DNA of 14,303 bases from an uncultured Bacteroidales bacterium (GCA_937885465.1 CAKZZM010000053.1:1-14303); one strand, 5' to 3'; counted from the first letter of the stretch, positions 1-7,691 are shown. The notes: generated by a model not told the origin, from the letters alone. Made by a program: numbers and translations.

Positions 1-316
1 TATTGTCGATGGGTTTTCGTCCAGTTATATTCCCTCAGGTGCAAGGTATTCCGTCTCTGTAACACAGGGACAGCGACGGAGCAAGTGCTGAGTATGTTTG
101 AGCAATCCTATCTCCGTTTGGATAGGTATGTGCAGAGCGTCTTGCAACGGCAAATGAGAAGAGAAGCCGTATTGCAGGGGACAGAGAAGAGATACCCTTG
201 ACCAGCTGTTGGCGAACGCGAAAACACGAAGGAACTTCGAAGGAACTACGAAGAAAGAGCGAAGGGTGATTGCTATGAACTTGTATCATAAAAGTCTTAT
301 ACCATAAACAATTATT
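1..316. other. Left-edge region with no recognisable complete gene
   Basis: No gene in this stretch is convincing. Two short open frames enter from the left edge on the + strand. One ends at a TGA at 89-91. The other is open from base 1 and ends at a TGA at 199-201. From an ATG at 94, three bases after the first stop, the second frame gives 35 residues rich in Gln, Arg and Leu that would form a helix. They could be the tail of an upstream gene, a small overlapping gene, or one gene split by a frameshift; I recognise no family. The 84-codon minus-strand frame over 35-289 has a low-complexity Ser/Arg-rich product and looks like a shadow. Bases 202-316 are non-coding and contain the phased repeats at 227-270. 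I see no clear Bacteroidota promoter (TTG then TAnnTTTG) before the ATG at 317. Confidence 0.35.
227..270 (+). repeat. Four 11-bp-phased CGAAG direct repeats
   Basis: CGAAG begins at 227, 238, 249 and 260, exactly 11 bp apart each time. The first two units are CGAAGGAACTT and CGAAGGAACTA. The next two, CGAAGAAAGAG and CGAAGGGTGAT, match mainly in the first five to six bases. The array ends about 47 bp before the first gene of the accessory cassette. The spacing is close to one helical turn, so a regulator or recombinase binding to one DNA face is possible, as is a decayed minisatellite. The repeat is seen directly; any function is inference. Confidence 0.5.
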
Positions 317-841
317 ATGAACTTAAACGAAATTAAGAATATTGAGAATATCCCAGGACTATCAGAAGGAACAGCTTTGAATATGTTGGAAGCTGCTGTT
401 GTTTGCCTTTGTCGCCAACAACATAATTCTGGCGTGTCAATGCCAATCAGTGGTGTTCAGAATTACAATCAAGTCCTTGAATGGGATACGTTATTTACCA
501 ATACTCTTGATAGGGCTTATGCCGATCAAGAAGTTGCGACTGAATTAGGCGCAGTGTGCATATCAATATTAATAGCATTGTCAATTACTCCTTATACAAT
601 TATTGAACGTTCGAGAAAGAAGACTGGTTTTGATTATTGGTTAGGGGATAAAAATGCGACTCTTCCTTTCGTGCATTCTGCGAGATTAGAAATATCTGGC
701 ATTTTTTGCAATCCACAAGGAGTCCAACAACGTGTTAGATATAAGCTGCGACAAACGAGCCAATCTGATAATCTTAAGATTCCAGCATATGTTTCGGTCG
801 TAGAATTTTCTCAACCAACAGCATGTTTTATCCTTAAATGA
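317..841 (+). CDS. Hypothetical protein, first gene of the small accessory cassette
   Basis: This 174-residue protein has no signal peptide. A hydrophobic stretch at about 79-92 reads more like a buried helix than a membrane span. Two blocks look like a conserved core: ERSRKKTGFDYWLG at 97-110 and ARLEISGIF at 122-130. A VEFSQP strand follows near 162. From memory, similar TG-x-DYWLG plus RLE-x-SGI patterns occur in other bacterial hypothetical proteins, often beside a protein like the next gene. The spacing of D106 and E125 faintly recalls a nuclease-like core, but the usual ExK is ExS here, so I assign no function. The ATG at 317 follows an AT-rich leader without a Shine-Dalgarno. The next gene starts 7 bases after the stop, suggesting one transcript. 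Confidence 0.75.
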   Translation: MNLNEIKNIENIPGLSEGTALNMLEAAVVCLCRQQHNSGVSMPISGVQNYNQVLEWDTLFTNTLDRAYADQEVATELGAVCISILIALSITPYTIIERSRKKTGFDYWLGDKNATLPFVHSARLEISGIFCNPQGVQQRVRYKLRQTSQSDNLKIPAYVSVVEFSQPTACFILK

Positions 842-848
842 GAGTTTT

Positions 849-1970
849 ATGGAAATAATAAAATTACATAGGTTGGCTATGAATATAGCTGAAGAGGCAG
901 ATCGTCTAAAAAGAGAAGGTAATAAAAAAGAAGCTATTAAGCTTTACGTAGATGCTTTCGAAAAGGAACGTGATGCTGCTATGTTAGCGTTGTCTTCCGG
1001 TGCAGAGCAACCGACCCCTGCGATATTACTGAAAAGCGCAGCATATCTAGCTTTAGACGCAGGTTTAACTAGGGATTGCGAAAAACTCATAGGAATAGCA
1101 TTGGCTAATGATATACCAGACGAGATTGCAGAGGAGTTGCGTAACCTTTATGAAGATGTAAACTTCCATAGACATCTCAAACTTAATGGGATAACCCTTT
1201 CTGAGGATGAGATTCAAATCAGCATAGCTGGTGATGGTGTTGCTTATGGGATGGCGCGTGATGTTGATGTCAATAATCGCATTCTTGCAATAAAGCAATT
1301 AACTGTCAGAACTTTAGAAATGGCAAAGGGAAGACCTTTTCGAAAGCAAGGAAAAATTTCTGAAGAAATACTGAGTTTAAGCCAATCCTATTATTCTGTT
1401 CCACGGGCGGCAAGTTTTGCTATGACAATCAAATTTGGTCGCAAAGATGCTCAGCTAAATTTTGAGAATTTTGCAAGTGAATCTTCCGCTTTGGTTGAGC
1501 AATTAGTGCAGAACCTAAAATTATTAGATACAGAAAACGTAGAAGAATTACGAAAGAAAATACCTAACAACCAATATCTTCTTAATTTTATGTCATATGC
1601 TAAAGACCTAGCTCCCGATGGCAAAGATGTTAGACAAGTAGGTATTACTTATAAACAAGATGGAGTTGTACAAGAAATTCCTTTAAAAAGATCTCAGACA
1701 GATTACGGTACACTAATAGAAAATGTTGTAGCTTTAAATATGGAGGAGGAACAAAAGCAACTAGAAGTTCCGCAAAGACTTAGTTTAACAGGAGTGCTAA
1801 CAGCTGCGGATGCAACAAAAGAGTATGTTAAAGTCAAGGTTGATAAACAAGTATATGTAATTAAAGTGCCGGATGGATTAGCCGATATGGTAAAAAAATA
1901 TTTTGAGGAAGTAGTAACAACCACAGTACTATCTCTTAATGGCAAATATGAACTAATAAATATCAATTAA
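849..1970 (+). CDS. Hypothetical protein with N-terminal TPR/MIT-like helical region
   Basis: This 373-residue soluble protein begins with a helical segment (about 8-75) of the TPR/MIT type: alternating Ala/Glu/Lys with a G-NKKEAIKLYVDAF repeat core, followed by an AYLALDAG helix. A second region (about 125-200) has a distinctive GDGVAYGMARDVDVNNR stretch, then GRPFRKQGKI and YSVPRAASFAMTIKFG. This looks like a real conserved domain, but I cannot name it with confidence. The C-terminal third (about 310-373) is beta-rich, with alternating V/K strands (YVKVKVDKQVYVIKV). It carries no obvious catalytic motif. TPR-like parts usually bind proteins, so a scaffold or sensor role is possible. It sits 7 bases after one small gene and 6 before another, so it is probably co-transcribed with both. 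Confidence 0.75.
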   Translation: MEIIKLHRLAMNIAEEADRLKREGNKKEAIKLYVDAFEKERDAAMLALSSGAEQPTPAILLKSAAYLALDAGLTRDCEKLIGIALANDIPDEIAEELRNLYEDVNFHRHLKLNGITLSEDEIQISIAGDGVAYGMARDVDVNNRILAIKQLTVRTLEMAKGRPFRKQGKISEEILSLSQSYYSVPRAASFAMTIKFGRKDAQLNFENFASESSALVEQLVQNLKLLDTENVEELRKKIPNNQYLLNFMSYAKDLAPDGKDVRQVGITYKQDGVVQEIPLKRSQTDYGTLIENVVALNMEEEQKQLEVPQRLSLTGVLTAADATKEYVKVKVDKQVYVIKVPDGLADMVKKYFEEVVTTTVLSLNGKYELININ

Positions 1971-1976
1971 GTTTCT

Positions 1977-2336
1977 ATGATAACCGAAATTGGGAACAAG
2001 CAAGAGTTACTTTCCTTTACTGAAGAAATATCAGAAACTAAACCATTGGTAGTTCAGATTCCTGACGTAGAAGAAGGAGACATGACCTTTACATTTAAAT
2101 TGTGTTCTGACAACACTGAAATTAATAGTTATACTCAATTGAATATTGAAGATGACTTTCATGCTGATGTTCTTATATGTAATGCAGCAGCAGACAAAGA
2201 TGTGTCTCCAATTAAATTTATACAAGCAGGTACATATATGAAGAACTATTATTTATTCTTTGTATATGTATTATCTAAAGTTGGCGATGAAGGATTGCGA
2301 AAGCTTCATGTTGAATTCTATAAACAATTGATCTGA
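1977..2336 (+). CDS. Hypothetical small acidic protein
   Basis: This 119-residue protein is strongly acidic in its first two-thirds (runs such as VEEGD and IEDDFHAD). It ends with an aromatic, hydrophobic helix (YYLFFVYVLSKV) at about 91-102. I recognise no family and no catalytic motif. There is no signal peptide. The length and packing, 6 bases after the previous stop and 2 before the next start, support a real gene within the same operon. An accessory or antitoxin-like partner for a neighbour is conceivable, but nothing in the sequence demonstrates it. Confidence 0.65.
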   Translation: MITEIGNKQELLSFTEEISETKPLVVQIPDVEEGDMTFTFKLCSDNTEINSYTQLNIEDDFHADVLICNAAADKDVSPIKFIQAGTYMKNYYLFFVYVLSKVGDEGLRKLHVEFYKQLI

Positions 2337-2338
2337 TT

Positions 2339-2740
2339 ATGGCTCTCGCAAAAAATAATTCCGTTAAAGTGAAAAATTACGATCGTTCCAGGAGTATCGT
2401 GGTTAGTGTCACTTGGGATAAACTTTATGTTAAGTTAGATCCACACATAAAGAAACTGCAAAAGGATAGTAATTGGAAGACGGCATTAGGTTTAGTGGTG
2501 TCTGTAGGGGCAGCACTATTCTCATGTGAATTTAAACCATTTTTAGGCATGACTGCGGATACGATTATGGCAATCTTTGTGATTTCATTCATTGCGGCCA
2601 TAATCTATTTAGTTTATACGATATATAATGCCATAACCAATAGAAAAGAGTCATTAAGAAATATTGTAGATGACCTTTTTAAGGATGTGCCATATACAAT
2701 TGATACTAATGAAGAATCAAGAACAGAAATTCAAGATTGA
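2339..2740 (+). CDS. Hypothetical small membrane protein with two transmembrane segments
   Basis: This 133-residue protein has a basic N-terminal part (about 1-45) and two hydrophobic segments at about 47-65 (ALGLVVSVGAALFS) and 75-98 (TIMAIFVISFIAAIIYLVYT). An acidic C-terminal tail of about 35 residues follows. The basic N-terminus and the RK-rich stretch just after the second segment suggest a hairpin with both ends in the cytoplasm. I recognise no family. It is the only membrane protein of the cassette. In defence or toxin systems a small two-span protein is often the membrane-acting effector, but that is only an analogy. It starts 2 bases after the preceding stop, so translational coupling is likely. 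Confidence 0.7.
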   Translation: MALAKNNSVKVKNYDRSRSIVVSVTWDKLYVKLDPHIKKLQKDSNWKTALGLVVSVGAALFSCEFKPFLGMTADTIMAIFVISFIAAIIYLVYTIYNAITNRKESLRNIVDDLFKDVPYTIDTNEESRTEIQD

Positions 2741-2750
2741 TTAAATAGTT

Positions 2751-3065
2751 ATGCCGCGAGAATCTAAAAAATATTCATTTGACTATGGTTTCCCACTGTT
2801 TGTACCAGACGCACCAAGGTCATATCTCATAAAACATGAGAAGATTCGTGTGTCCGATATATGGGGATTTTGGGATTATCTCGTTAAAACGCACGCGCAT
2901 AAGCGCAGTCCTCGCCAAGGTCAATTCTTGCAATCTATGCTTGAACAAGCACGATATTTCTTCACAGCGGCAGGATCGGCACCTATCCCGCAAAATGATA
3001 TTCATACATTTGAGGAAATGTGGAATTGGTTTGAACCTTTGATAAAGATCGAAGAAAATAATTAA
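2751..3065 (+). CDS. Hypothetical small aromatic-rich protein
   Basis: This 104-residue soluble protein is rich in Phe, Tyr and Trp (SFDYGFPLF, DIWGFWDYL, TFEEMWNWFEPL). A basic middle (KTHAHKRSPRQGQ) could contact nucleic acid. It has no membrane segment, signal peptide or motif that I recognise. The start is the ATG 10 bases after the upstream stop, and the gene ends 45 bases before the DUF2971 gene, the widest gap inside the cassette. An overlapping 68-codon frame on the same strand is less gene-like and I treat it as a shadow. Confidence 0.65.
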   Translation: MPRESKKYSFDYGFPLFVPDAPRSYLIKHEKIRVSDIWGFWDYLVKTHAHKRSPRQGQFLQSMLEQARYFFTAAGSAPIPQNDIHTFEEMWNWFEPLIKIEENN

Positions 3066-3110
3066 CATGTTTTTTCGTTAAGTAAGAATTTATTACAAAC
3101 TACTAGTATT

Positions 3111-4175
3111 ATGGAAAAATACGATTTACTACATTTACCCACAAGGTTATTTAAATATTATCGCTATGATGATAGACTTAATGCAAAGCGGTTTTCGGGA
3201 GAAATATATTTAGCAACCCCGTTTGATTTCAATGACCCATGTGATTGCCAACGTGATGTGTATAATAATGCAAGTCAACGAGAGAGAGAAAAGGGTGAAG
3301 GATGGTTGTTGAAAAAATTGATAGAGTTGGGATTTACAAAAGCAGAGGCATCTGTGCGAGCCAAGAGTTTATTGAAAAATGATACATACAAATACGAAGT
3401 ATATAAGCGGCAGTTGGAGCGTGTCGGTATTTTATGCTTGACTCCCAACCACGCGGATACTCTCATGTGGGGTTATTATGCGAATAATGATGGATATTGT
3501 ATAGAATACGATACGGAAAAAATTGTACAACGACTTGTTATTGGGTTTGTGAATAAGTTGGACTATCCCACAGCAAGAAGATTGTATCAAGCAGACGGAT
3601 ACGAAAATGATCCTTTAGTAAGAAATAAAAATGTCACTGAAGAACAGAAGAGTTTTTTGAGTAAATTTGACAGCTTGTCAATATCTAAAATAACAAACCT
3701 TTTTTTGAAAGAAATAGCGGAGAAAACGAAGGTGCTTAATTTCGTGAAGAATGTTTATCTTAAACGCTTTGCAGGGCAGAATATTCAATACTATATTACT
3801 CCAGATGGAGCCCCATCAACATTATTTTTTGATAAAAATGACATTCGCAGTATCTCAAAGTATTATAAAAAGACTAGCACATGGAAACATGAAGAAGAAT
3901 TCCGTATAGTGGTTTCTTTAGGCGGAAAATACATCATAAATGTTGGTAGTGATTGTATAAAGAATATATATTTAGGATGTAATATGCCAACGGAAAAAGT
4001 GATGGAGGTAGCATACATGATGATTAAGTACAAAGTAAAAGCTGGATTATATAAAATGCGTCGTTTGAAGAATTGCGGCTTGTACCCTGTATTGATTAAT
4101 AACGTCTTAAATTCAAAGATGACATATGAGCAAATAGAGGTATATTTAAATGAAAAATGTAAATTGTTTTGGTAG
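3111..4175 (+). CDS. DUF2971 domain protein
   Basis: This 354-residue protein shows the DUF2971 signatures in order. Near the N-terminus are LFKYYRYDDR (13-22) and ATPFDFNDPCDC (35-46). In the middle is ILCLTPNHADTLMWGYYANN (107-126), followed by DGYCIEY. Toward the C-terminus is WKHEEEFRIVVSLGG (258-272). The biochemical function of this family is not established to my knowledge. Its members are common in accessory and defence-rich regions, and the conserved Tyr/Arg and final E-E-x-R pattern might suggest a nucleotide-handling enzyme, which is speculation. An 82-base gap separates it from the capsule-modification genes. It is preceded by a 45-base gap, so it could be the last gene of the cassette or have its own start of transcription. 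Confidence 0.85.
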   Translation: MEKYDLLHLPTRLFKYYRYDDRLNAKRFSGEIYLATPFDFNDPCDCQRDVYNNASQREREKGEGWLLKKLIELGFTKAEASVRAKSLLKNDTYKYEVYKRQLERVGILCLTPNHADTLMWGYYANNDGYCIEYDTEKIVQRLVIGFVNKLDYPTARRLYQADGYENDPLVRNKNVTEEQKSFLSKFDSLSISKITNLFLKEIAEKTKVLNFVKNVYLKRFAGQNIQYYITPDGAPSTLFFDKNDIRSISKYYKKTSTWKHEEEFRIVVSLGGKYIINVGSDCIKNIYLGCNMPTEKVMEVAYMMIKYKVKAGLYKMRRLKNCGLYPVLINNVLNSKMTYEQIEVYLNEKCKLFW

Positions 4176-4191
4176 ACAGAAGCACCTATCC

Positions 4192-4210
4192 TCCCGTATC
4201 TGTCCCGTAT
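4192..4210 (+). repeat. TCCCGTAT direct repeat pair in the gap before the phosphoramidate genes
   Basis: Two identical octamers, TCCCGTAT, lie at 4192-4199 and 4203-4210. They are 11 bp apart start to start, within the 82-base gap between the DUF2971 gene and the glutamine kinase gene. The position suits a regulator site for the downstream operon. Two copies of an 8-mer are weak evidence, and I see no convincing promoter beside them. Confidence 0.3.
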
Positions 4211-4257
4211 GTCTCTCGTGATAGAGGAGTAATATGAAAAATGAATAAAAGAAACTA

Positions 4258-7047
4258 ATGACAATAGCATATACATATGGAATAGTGGACTTTCTGCATT
4301 TCGGACACATGCGTGTGATGCGGAAAGCAAGAGAGGCAAGTGACAAACTGATTTTCGGATTGATTGAAGATCCGGCAATCATGCAGTTCCATGGTAATAC
4401 AATTTCCACTTATGAGGAACGTTTATCGGTATTGTCTGGTGTTTCATATATTGACGAGATACGTGCCCAGAAGTCTTTTGACCCGTTGAAGAATCTAAAA
4501 CAGATCCATTACGATTATCCCGAAGCAAAGATTATTCTTTATGTCGGCACCGACCGTTCCTTTGTTCCAGTAGAGAACTACTTGAAATCCATCGGTGGTG
4601 AGATTCGAACTACTGATTACTATGAGAAATTGTCTCCGCTGAATATCTTGGCAGCACTCCAAAAGAAAGTTGACCGCAAGGAGAAACGGTACTCAAATTT
4701 AGTATCAACGAAAGCGAATACCTTGTTAGCATTGAAAGAGCGATTGACAAAAGCCCGTATAGAAGATATTCAAGTTGTGACGGTTGCAGAGTTTAAGTCT
4801 ACACCTGAAGAGATATACCATAAGATTGCCGAGTTTTACAAAGGTGATATAATTGTGGTAAGGTCTTCATCTTCTACTGAAGATTGCTACGAAACATCTA
4901 ACGCCGGGCATTTTGATAGTGTTTTGAATGTCAATTCTGATAGTCAAGATGAAGTACTCGCTGCAATCCGAAAAGTTATTGACTCTTACGGTGTAGAACC
5001 GGAACATATAGAGGATGAACAGGTGCTAATTCAGCGGCAGACGATGAACGTAGCTTGTTCCGGTGTAATCTTCACGCGAGATGTGCGAAGCAATCGTCCT
5101 TATTACTTGATAAACTATGACGAATCGGGTTCTACGGATTCTGTAACAAGTGGCTTGGCTGGAAAATCAGTATGGATTTTGCGTAAGACTGCCAAGAACA
5201 ATCCTCCCAAAGAGTGGAAGGCGTTATTGGAAGCCGTGCGAGAATTGGAAGGCATCTTGAAAAAGATGGTCTTGGATATAGAGTTTGCATTGACAGCTGA
5301 TAGTCAAGTGGTAATTTTCCAAGTCCGTCCATTAGCAGCAAACTATAAGTATAATGTTACGCAGAACGATGAGATATTCTATAATAATATTGACGATGCA
5401 CAATCTGAGTATGCTCGTCATCTGCATTATGTGACACGAAAGCCAATGCTGTTGTCAGATATGGCTTTTTGGAATCCCTCAGAGATTATTGGTGTTAATC
5501 CTCGATATTTGGATTATTCTCTCTACCGCGAGATTATCACGAAACGTGCTTGGATAGAAAGCTTACTGCCGTTAGGTTATACAGATGTTCACGACGAACT
5601 AATGTATAAAGTCGGGAACAAGCCCTATATATCTGTTGACTACTCTTTCCAAGCCCTGACACCAGATTCGATAAGTGATAACATAAAGCAGAAGTTATAT
5701 TCCGTCTATCGTGAGATGCTTTTGAAGCATCCTCACCTTCATGACAAGATAGAATTTGAGATTGTACATAGTGCTTATGATTATGCTACCGATAAGCGCC
5801 TTTCTGCCTTGAAAGATTATGGTTTTACAGATGCAGATATTAAAGAGATTTCAAAGTCGTTATATTCATTGACAGACCAAATAATTAGCGGATATACAGA
5901 GACCCTTGCAAACGATTTGGATGCGCTAAAGATGCTCGAAAATATACGCGAAGATGCTTGTCTGAAAGCAGGGGGGGGCTTCGCGCTAAAACAATATGCC
6001 CCAAATATAATACAGCTCTTAAACGCTATCGAAAAATTCGGTACTCCTCAGTTCTCACGTCAAGCTCGCTGCGCTTTTATTTCGAGACAGATATGCAAGA
6101 CGATGGTGGATGAAGGCTACATAACAGCGGAGCAGATGGATGCTTTTATGAGTACTATTCATTCTGTTAGTTCCGATTTTGAGTGCGATTTTTACAAATA
6201 CACGCATGGGTTGATTACACAAGAGGATTTTGACAAGAACTACGGTCATTTGCGCGCAAACACGTATGACATACGAACACCGAGATATGCCGACATTACT
6301 TTCCAAATTACAGATGGCAACGCACGTAAGATAGGTAATGTACCAACGCAGAACCAATCAGCTATAGAGGCTGTGACTGATGCATTGAAATTATTACATT
6401 TTAGCGCACCTGTTGAAAAACAATTGACATTTATTCAGACTTCGATTGAGCAGCGTGAATATGTTAAGTTTATCTTTACCCGTTCTTTGTCATTGGTTAT
6501 CGAACTTTTGCGTAAGTTGGGCGAGGAAATGGGCTTCTCAGCGGATGATATGTCCTACTTGACTATATCAGATGTAAGTGCATCTCAATGCTATGAGAAG
6601 GATGATGAAGCAAAAGAATTCTTTGCCACGATTATTGCTCAGAGGAAACTACTATGGGAAAAGAAATCGCAATTGATGCTACCGGAAATAATTGCAGGAG
6701 TATCAGACTTGGAGAAAATTGAGCAACGCCAAGCGAAACCGAATTTTATTACAGCCTCTAAAGTACAGGCCGATGTATTTGTTTTAAAAGAGGGAACGGA
6801 TGCTGATGTCGCAGGAAAGATTGTTGCATTGGAGAAAGCAGACCCCGGTTACGACTGGATTTTTGCCAAAGGCATTGCCGGATTGGTGACCAAATACGGA
6901 GGACCTGCTTCACACATGGCTATCCGGTGCGCAGAGTTTGGCTTACCTTCCGCTATCGGATGTGGCGAACAGACATTTAACTTTGTCTGTGCTTCGGAGA
7001 GAGTAGAAATTGATTGTAATAATAAGAAAATAAATCGCATATACTAA
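4258..7047 (+). CDS. Cytidylyltransferase-like domain fused to L-glutamine kinase (Cj1418-like)
   Basis: This 929-residue cytoplasmic protein has three parts. Residues 1-140 are a glycerol-3-phosphate-cytidylyltransferase-type Rossmann domain (YGIVDFLHFGHM at 7-18, YEERLSVLSGVSYIDE at 52-67, YVGTDRS at 95-101). Residues about 150-365 are the ATP-binding domain of PEP synthase/pyruvate phosphate dikinase proteins (VVRSSSSTEDCYETSNAGHF, then FQVRPL). The C-terminus is a swivelling phosphohistidine domain with GGPASHMAI, His886 being the likely phospho-carrier. In C. jejuni Cj1418 this architecture, without the first domain, phosphorylates the amide nitrogen of L-glutamine with ATP. The two following genes match the next two steps, so I prefer glutamine kinase over PEP synthase. 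The first domain retains HxGH, but the usual ISTT-type motif reads KLSPLNI (124-130) and the usual KGK reads HGN, so its activity is uncertain. A G8 tract lies at codons 572-574. The stop overlaps the next start by one base (TAATG). Confidence 0.85.
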   Translation: MTIAYTYGIVDFLHFGHMRVMRKAREASDKLIFGLIEDPAIMQFHGNTISTYEERLSVLSGVSYIDEIRAQKSFDPLKNLKQIHYDYPEAKIILYVGTDRSFVPVENYLKSIGGEIRTTDYYEKLSPLNILAALQKKVDRKEKRYSNLVSTKANTLLALKERLTKARIEDIQVVTVAEFKSTPEEIYHKIAEFYKGDIIVVRSSSSTEDCYETSNAGHFDSVLNVNSDSQDEVLAAIRKVIDSYGVEPEHIEDEQVLIQRQTMNVACSGVIFTRDVRSNRPYYLINYDESGSTDSVTSGLAGKSVWILRKTAKNNPPKEWKALLEAVRELEGILKKMVLDIEFALTADSQVVIFQVRPLAANYKYNVTQNDEIFYNNIDDAQSEYARHLHYVTRKPMLLSDMAFWNPSEIIGVNPRYLDYSLYREIITKRAWIESLLPLGYTDVHDELMYKVGNKPYISVDYSFQALTPDSISDNIKQKLYSVYREMLLKHPHLHDKIEFEIVHSAYDYATDKRLSALKDYGFTDADIKEISKSLYSLTDQIISGYTETLANDLDALKMLENIREDACLKAGGGFALKQYAPNIIQLLNAIEKFGTPQFSRQARCAFISRQICKTMVDEGYITAEQMDAFMSTIHSVSSDFECDFYKYTHGLITQEDFDKNYGHLRANTYDIRTPRYADITFQITDGNARKIGNVPTQNQSAIEAVTDALKLLHFSAPVEKQLTFIQTSIEQREYVKFIFTRSLSLVIELLRKLGEEMGFSADDMSYLTISDVSASQCYEKDDEAKEFFATIIAQRKLLWEKKSQLMLPEIIAGVSDLEKIEQRQAKPNFITASKVQADVFVLKEGTDADVAGKIVALEKADPGYDWIFAKGIAGLVTKYGGPASHMAIRCAEFGLPSAIGCGEQTFNFVCASERVEIDCNNKKINRIY
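5971..5978 (+). repeat. Poly-G tract (G8) inside the glutamine kinase gene
   Basis: Eight consecutive G occupy codons 572-574 (Gly-Gly-Gly) in a gene that is otherwise AT-rich. At eight G the frame is open to the full 929 residues. Losing one G brings a TAA into frame at 5987-5989. Gaining one G brings a TGA into frame at 6111-6113. Both truncations remove the C-terminal phosphohistidine domain, so slippage here would switch the enzyme off. The tract and its frame consequences are read directly; actual phase variation is inference. Confidence 0.6.
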
Positions 7048-7691
7048 TGAAGCGAGCACTCATAACACAACGACAAAAAATTGACTCACATGGCGAAGCA
7101 ATAGATGTCTTGGAAAGAGCGTATGTCGCTTATTTCGAGATGTTGGGATACACAGTAATTCCTGTGCCGAACCATACAGCGAACTTAAAAGATTATTGGC
7201 GATTAGGTGTTGATTTGGTTGTGTTGAGTGGTGGTGGTGATGTGCCGGGTAAATATTGCATACCGCAAAACAATGATGTAGATTCGCCGGAACGGGATGA
7301 GATAGAAAGCCAATTATTAAGGGGTGCTATTGATCGGAGAATACCCATTATAGCAATATGTAGAGGCATGCAATTAGTGAACGGCATTTTAGGCGGATTT
7401 GTTTCGCATCTAAAGGAACTAAAGATTGCGAGACCTGTAGGTCAAGAACATCCTATACTCCTGAATGGAGAAGTCATGCAAGTTAATAATTTTCATAACG
7501 ATGGAATCTATAAGCAACATCTTGCAAAAGGTCTCACTCCTATCGGGATGGATGTTGAAAATGATGTGGTAGAGGTTTATGAATCGAAGACTCTTCACAT
7601 ATTGGGTTTACAATGCCATCCGGAAAGAGCGATGACCGATGGGTTATCAAGACAAATAATTGATGAATTAATTAGAAACTTTTTACAATAA
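7047..7691 (+). CDS. Class I amidotransferase-fold hydrolase, probable gamma-glutamyl-CDP-amidate hydrolase (Cj1417-like)
   Basis: This 214-residue cytoplasmic protein belongs to the class I glutamine amidotransferase / peptidase C26 fold. It contains VVLSGGGDVPGKY (58-70), the nucleophile elbow AICRGMQLVNG with Cys105 (103-113), and the His-Glu pair in LQCHPER (His191, Glu193), completing the triad. General annotation would call it a gamma-glutamyl-gamma-aminobutyrate hydrolase-like peptidase. Its position between a glutamine kinase and a phosphoglutamine cytidylyltransferase matches C. jejuni cj1417, whose product removes glutamate from gamma-glutamyl-CDP-amidate to give CDP-amidate (cytidine diphosphoramidate). 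Substrate assignment is by fold plus context. Both ends overlap their neighbours by one base (TAATG at 7045-7049 and 7689-7693), so translation of the three genes is probably coupled. Confidence 0.82.
   Translation: MKRALITQRQKIDSHGEAIDVLERAYVAYFEMLGYTVIPVPNHTANLKDYWRLGVDLVVLSGGGDVPGKYCIPQNNDVDSPERDEIESQLLRGAIDRRIPIIAICRGMQLVNGILGGFVSHLKELKIARPVGQEHPILLNGEVMQVNNFHNDGIYKQHLAKGLTPIGMDVENDVVEVYESKTLHILGLQCHPERAMTDGLSRQIIDELIRNFLQ

Noticed and set aside
35..289. 84-codon minus-strand frame at the left edge
   Set aside because: The product is Ser/Arg-rich without motifs, and the frame overlaps the phased repeats and two + strand tails. It looks like a chance frame.
4175..4204. Possible hairpin GACAG/CTGTC after the DUF2971 gene
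   Set aside because: The stem is only 5 bp with a 20-base loop and no T run, so it is not a credible terminator.
4176..4257. Invertible promoter of the Bacteroides capsule type
   Set aside because: I found no flanking inverted repeats and no clear TTG/TAnnTTTG promoter in this gap.
3863..4409. Minus-strand frames of 171 and 87 codons
   Set aside because: They lie antisense to the end of the DUF2971 gene and the start of the glutamine kinase gene, both of which carry clear family motifs. They show no motifs of their own.
4258..7047. Annotation as a metabolic PEP synthase or pyruvate phosphate dikinase
   Set aside because: The C-terminal PEP/pyruvate-binding barrel typical of those enzymes is not evident: the phosphohistidine domain ends the protein. 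The N-terminal domain and the neighbours point to the glutamine kinase type.
7047..7691. Annotation as PuuD-type gamma-glutamyl-GABA hydrolase for putrescine breakdown
   Set aside because: The fold fits, but no putrescine genes are near and the gene is coupled on both sides to phosphoramidate genes.
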